Assembly (NCBI GenBank): GCA_018713255.1
Contig: DVFL01000014.1
Span: 25,908-89,907 of the forward strand
Direction of reading: 5' to 3'
DNA length: 64,000 bases
From: Candidatus Cottocaccamicrobium excrementipullorum
GTDB lineage: Bacteria; Bacillota; Clostridia; Lachnospirales; Lachnospiraceae
A model generated the notes under the pieces. The model was not told where the DNA came from. It did no database searches and worked only from the letters and a program-made list of their open reading frames with translations. Below, piece by piece: positions 61,786 through 64,000 of the stretch. How positions within the stretch are numbered: the first letter of the stretch is position 1; each line of letters starts with the position of its first letter. A program made the position numbers and the translations under genes.

Positions 61786-62319
61786 ATGATAGATATTCTT
61801 ATTGGGATTATTGCAACAATAGCATCAACAGTTATTCTTGGCCTTTTTGGAATGTTTATCATTACACCATATAGAAACCATCAAGAAATCTTTAAAAAAA
61901 TACTACGTATAATTAGGAATTATGAAGATCCACGAAAATATCAAGGGCAAATGCTTCCCTCTTCTCTGATGGTAGATTGTATAGAAAAGCAGATATGCCA
62001 GATAGAAGAAGTTTTTGACCTAATGGATGAGCAGAAAGATTTAAATCCGGTTTTATATAAACTATTCGGATATGAAAAAACTGAAGGCTTGCTCCATATT
62101 TTATTCGAGTACATTAGAAATCCAATTATGTTGAAAGATTCTAAAGAGTTTGACGATGAATATTTGCTGGATACCGACAAAATTTTTTCCAATATAAAAA
62201 AGAAAGCACGATTTCCTTGGATAAAATTTGGAATCATCACCTTGATATTATTATTACTATTCATTAGTATTTTAGTAACCCTTTTTAAGTTAGCCATAGT
62301 TTCAAATTGTAAAATATAA
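61786..62319 (+). CDS. hypothetical two-helix membrane protein, AT-rich
   Basis: 177 residues that I do not recognise. Helix 1 is at about 4-28 (IGIIATIASTVILGLFGMFI) and helix 2 at about 147-170; the middle is a soluble helical region (VDCIEKQICQIEEVFDLMDE). Codon use is markedly AT-rich, unlike both the chromosome to the left and the ParB-like gene to the right. It has a promoter and a strong terminator of its own, typical of a cargo gene. The function is unknown. Confidence 0.65.
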   Translation: MIDILIGIIATIASTVILGLFGMFIITPYRNHQEIFKKILRIIRNYEDPRKYQGQMLPSSLMVDCIEKQICQIEEVFDLMDEQKDLNPVLYKLFGYEKTEGLLHILFEYIRNPIMLKDSKEFDDEYLLDTDKIFSNIKKKARFPWIKFGIITLILLLLFISILVTLFKLAIVSNCKI

Positions 62320-62332
62320 AAACAAGTCATTG

Positions 62333-62367
62333 AATACCGCCCAAACGAGACTACGGGCGGTATTTTT
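62333..62367 (+). terminator. terminator after the AT-rich gene
   Basis: AATACCGCCC (62333-62342) and GGGCGGTATT (62355-62364) are exact complements, followed by TTTG. Confidence 0.8.
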
Positions 62368-62400
62368 GTAGCTTGGCAAGAAAGGAGGAACTACCCCACC

Positions 62401-62431
62401 GGGGCCTGATGAAAAGTCAGGCCCCTTTTTT
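62401..62431 (+). terminator. terminator or attenuator just before the ParB-like gene
   Basis: GGGGCCTGA (62401-62409) and TCAGGCCCC (62417-62425) are perfect complements, followed by six T residues. It lies between one strong ribosome binding site (AAAGGAGG, 62382-62389) and another (AGGAGG, about 15 bases before the ATG at 62460). Its place, 35 bases before the gene, suggests attenuation of transcription into it, or the end of a leader. Confidence 0.7.
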
Positions 62432-62459
62432 CATGCTCAAAATCAGGAGGTAAACGTGT

Positions 62460-63968
62460 ATGCCAGATGATAAAACCACAAAAGCCCCGGAGACGGCAGC
62501 GCCGGACACCGGGCCGGGCAAGACCCCGGAACAGGCCCCCGTCAAGGAGCCTGTGAAAACCGAACCGTCCGCGCCGGAACAGAAGCCCCCGGAGCAGGAC
62601 GCAGACAAAGCCGCCCCGCCGCAGGATAAAGCAGCTCCCACTTCCGAGAAGGCAGGCGCAGAGAAAAGCCCGAATGTTTCCGTCTATAACTTTTCGGAAA
62701 TCATGGCCGAGAAGAAAGCGGCGGAAAAAGAAAAAGCGCCGGAGAAGGCAGCCACCGCACCGGATAAGGGAAAGGAGCCTGCAAAGCCGGACAAGGCTGT
62801 GAAGAAGGAGCCTGACAAAACAGCGGAGCCGCCGAAGCGCAAAGGCCGCCCGCCGAAGGAAGCGCAGGCGAAAGCTCCGGAGGACAAAAAAAAGGCCGCC
62901 CCGGCAAAAGAGCCTGTCGCCCCGAAGAAAACTTCCATCTGGAAGGAACCGGCGGACAAAGCTACCGGGGGCAAGGAAAAGACCCCAAAGGCGGCTGCTC
63001 CGAAAAAGGCAGTTGACAAGGGCTCTTCCGCTGTGAAGCCTCCGGCCCCGGAACCGCCGAAGCCGCAGGAGCCGCCCAAAGAAGCGCCCCGCCGCGGGGA
63101 GGAACAGATCGTTTATATCAAGCTGGACGAGCTCCACGCCTTTAAGAACCACCCGTTCCAGGTCCGGGACGATGAGGAAATGCGGGCAATGGTGTTCAGC
63201 GTCAAGGATAAGGGCGTCACCCAGCCCGCTATCGTCCGGCCCCGGGAGGACGGCGGCTATGAGATCGTCTCCGGCCACCGCCGCCAGAAAGCCAGCGAGC
63301 TTGCCGGGTTTACGGATATGCCCTGTATCGTCCGCAACCTGACGGACGACGAGGCCATCACGCAGATGGTTGAGGACAACTTAAACCAGCGTGAAGAAAT
63401 CCTCCCCAGTGAGCGGGCAAAGGCGCTGAAAATGCAGCTTGAAGCCATCAAGCACCAGGGCTCCCGCACTTCGGGCCAGATTGACCCGAAGGACGCGGGC
63501 AAACGCTCCAACGAGATCGTGGCCGAGCGCAACAAGATGGCCGTCAAACAGGTGCAGCGGTATATCCGGCTCAATGAGCTTGTCCCTGACCTGATGGCCC
63601 TCATGGACGCAAAGAAGCTGGGCTTCACGACTGCCGTGGAGCTCTCCTATATCAGCAAGAAGAACCAGAACTATATCGCTGTTGCCATCGACAGCCAGCA
63701 GTCCTCCCCGTCCCAGGCACAGGCAAAGCGCATGAGGGAACTGGACGAGAAGAAGCTCTTAAACGGGGATGTGATCGACGGCATTATGATGGAGGACAAG
63801 AAGGAGGTAGACAAAGTGATTTTGACGGGCGCTGAACTGAGCAAATATTTCGGAAAGGAAACCACCCCGAGGGAAATGAAGGAGCAGATCATCAAGCTGC
63901 TGGACGACTGGAAGGGCCAGCAGAAGGAACACGAGAAGCCGGAGAAGAAAACCGAGAAGGAGAAATAA
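62460..63968 (+). CDS. ParB/Spo0J-like partition protein with long Pro/Ala/Lys-rich N-terminus
   Basis: 502 residues. Residues 1-~210 are low-complexity, rich in Pro, Ala, Lys and Glu, with an AT-hook (KRKGRPPKE, near 125). The ParB N-domain (about 215-310) has IKLDELHAFKNHPFQVRDD, GVTQPAIVRPREDGGYEIVS, GHRRQKASELAG (the CTP-binding-type box) and EDNLNQREEILPSERAKAL. An HTH-type segment (MAVKQVQRYIRLNELVPDLM) follows. Relatives are common in conjugative elements of gut Firmicutes, for segregation or regulation. GC-rich codon use contrasts with the chromosome. No ParA is visible before it. Confidence 0.85.
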   Translation: MPDDKTTKAPETAAPDTGPGKTPEQAPVKEPVKTEPSAPEQKPPEQDADKAAPPQDKAAPTSEKAGAEKSPNVSVYNFSEIMAEKKAAEKEKAPEKAATAPDKGKEPAKPDKAVKKEPDKTAEPPKRKGRPPKEAQAKAPEDKKKAAPAKEPVAPKKTSIWKEPADKATGGKEKTPKAAAPKKAVDKGSSAVKPPAPEPPKPQEPPKEAPRRGEEQIVYIKLDELHAFKNHPFQVRDDEEMRAMVFSVKDKGVTQPAIVRPREDGGYEIVSGHRRQKASELAGFTDMPCIVRNLTDDEAITQMVEDNLNQREEILPSERAKALKMQLEAIKHQGSRTSGQIDPKDAGKRSNEIVAERNKMAVKQVQRYIRLNELVPDLMALMDAKKLGFTTAVELSYISKKNQNYIAVAIDSQQSSPSQAQAKRMRELDEKKLLNGDVIDGIMMEDKKEVDKVILTGAELSKYFGKETTPREMKEQIIKLLDDWKGQQKEHEKPEKKTEKEK

Positions 63969-64000
63969 GCGGGACTTCGGGCCATGCTGGCCCGAGGACA

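Larger units (their letters stand above)
61634..64000. mobile_element. one end of an integrated element, probably ICE-like
   Basis: From about 61634 the sequence no longer matches the interrupted cotJC gene, and composition changes sharply: first AT-rich, then from about 62400 GC-rich. It holds a membrane-protein ORF and a ParB-like gene of the kind found in conjugative elements of gut Firmicutes. No integrase or relaxase is inside the window, so the assignment rests on the junction, composition and the ParB-like gene. Confidence 0.6.

Noticed and set aside
62391..63278. Arg/Leu-rich minus-strand frame of 295 codons
   Set aside because: Antisense to the GC-rich, low-complexity start of the ParB-like gene; the lack of stops comes from composition.

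Overview
The window reads as a chromosomal segment of an anaerobic, spore-forming low-GC Firmicute. Lachnospiraceae (Clostridium cluster XIVa) fits best. The basis is gene content and order: ireB-ruvX-DUF1292-rnj, prmA-rsmE-cysteine desulfurase-thiI, an adjacent SpoIID/SpoIIQ pair, a CotJC remnant, a pyrophosphate-dependent pyruvate phosphate dikinase, and a T-box-controlled ileS. The species is inferred from style; no database was consulted. I saw no tRNA, rRNA or CRISPR array.

Layout. (1) 1-5.4 kb: the end of a GH43-type glycosidase, then what looks like a collapsed Pel-like exopolysaccharide locus. An SDR/PelD-like protein loses its C-terminus exactly where a DUF4956 membrane protein loses its N-terminus. 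A DUF4832 protein and a sugar nucleotidyltransferase follow. (2) 5.5-12.1 kb: a two-gene signalling operon, a large multi-sensor EAL protein abutting a CheB-CheR-PAS fusion. A strong promoter precedes it, and its leader can fold so as to hide the ribosome binding site. (3) 12.2-16.6 kb: a small coiled-coil protein, a FliB-like lysine methylase, a VanZ protein, citrate synthase, and a divergent MarR regulator whose probable operator covers both promoters. (4) 16.6-34.2 kb: housekeeping genes. These are ribosome and tRNA modification (prmA, rsmE, cysteine desulfurase/thiI, mtaB, trmR, a TrhP-like U32 protein), an HPr-like protein without the phospho-histidine, ireB/ruvX/DUF1292/RNase J, a truncated MltG-like protein, an M16C protease, era and recO. 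(5) 34.3-41.6 kb: a lipoprotein, glyS, a LysR/hydrolase pair and ppdK. (6) 41.7-52.3 kb: a TRAP transporter operon, a D,D-carboxypeptidase, AEC and BrnQ transporters, nicotinate phosphoribosyltransferase, a GNAT enzyme and a secreted GH10-like hydrolase. (7) 52.3-61.1 kb: an Ile T-box and ileS, glycogen phosphorylase, spoIID/spoIIQ, and a small alarmone synthetase. (8) 61.2-64 kb: a CotJC coat gene cut off after its C-terminal part, then sequence of quite different composition. That sequence holds an AT-rich membrane-protein ORF and a GC-rich ParB-like gene with an AT-hook, and is probably one end of an integrated conjugative element.

The best leads are the deletion scar in the Pel-like locus, the riboswitch-like leader of the EAL operon, the shared MarR/citrate synthase operator, the hairpin-rich gap before prmA, the terminator that contains the spoIID ribosome binding site, and the mobile-element junction in cotJC.
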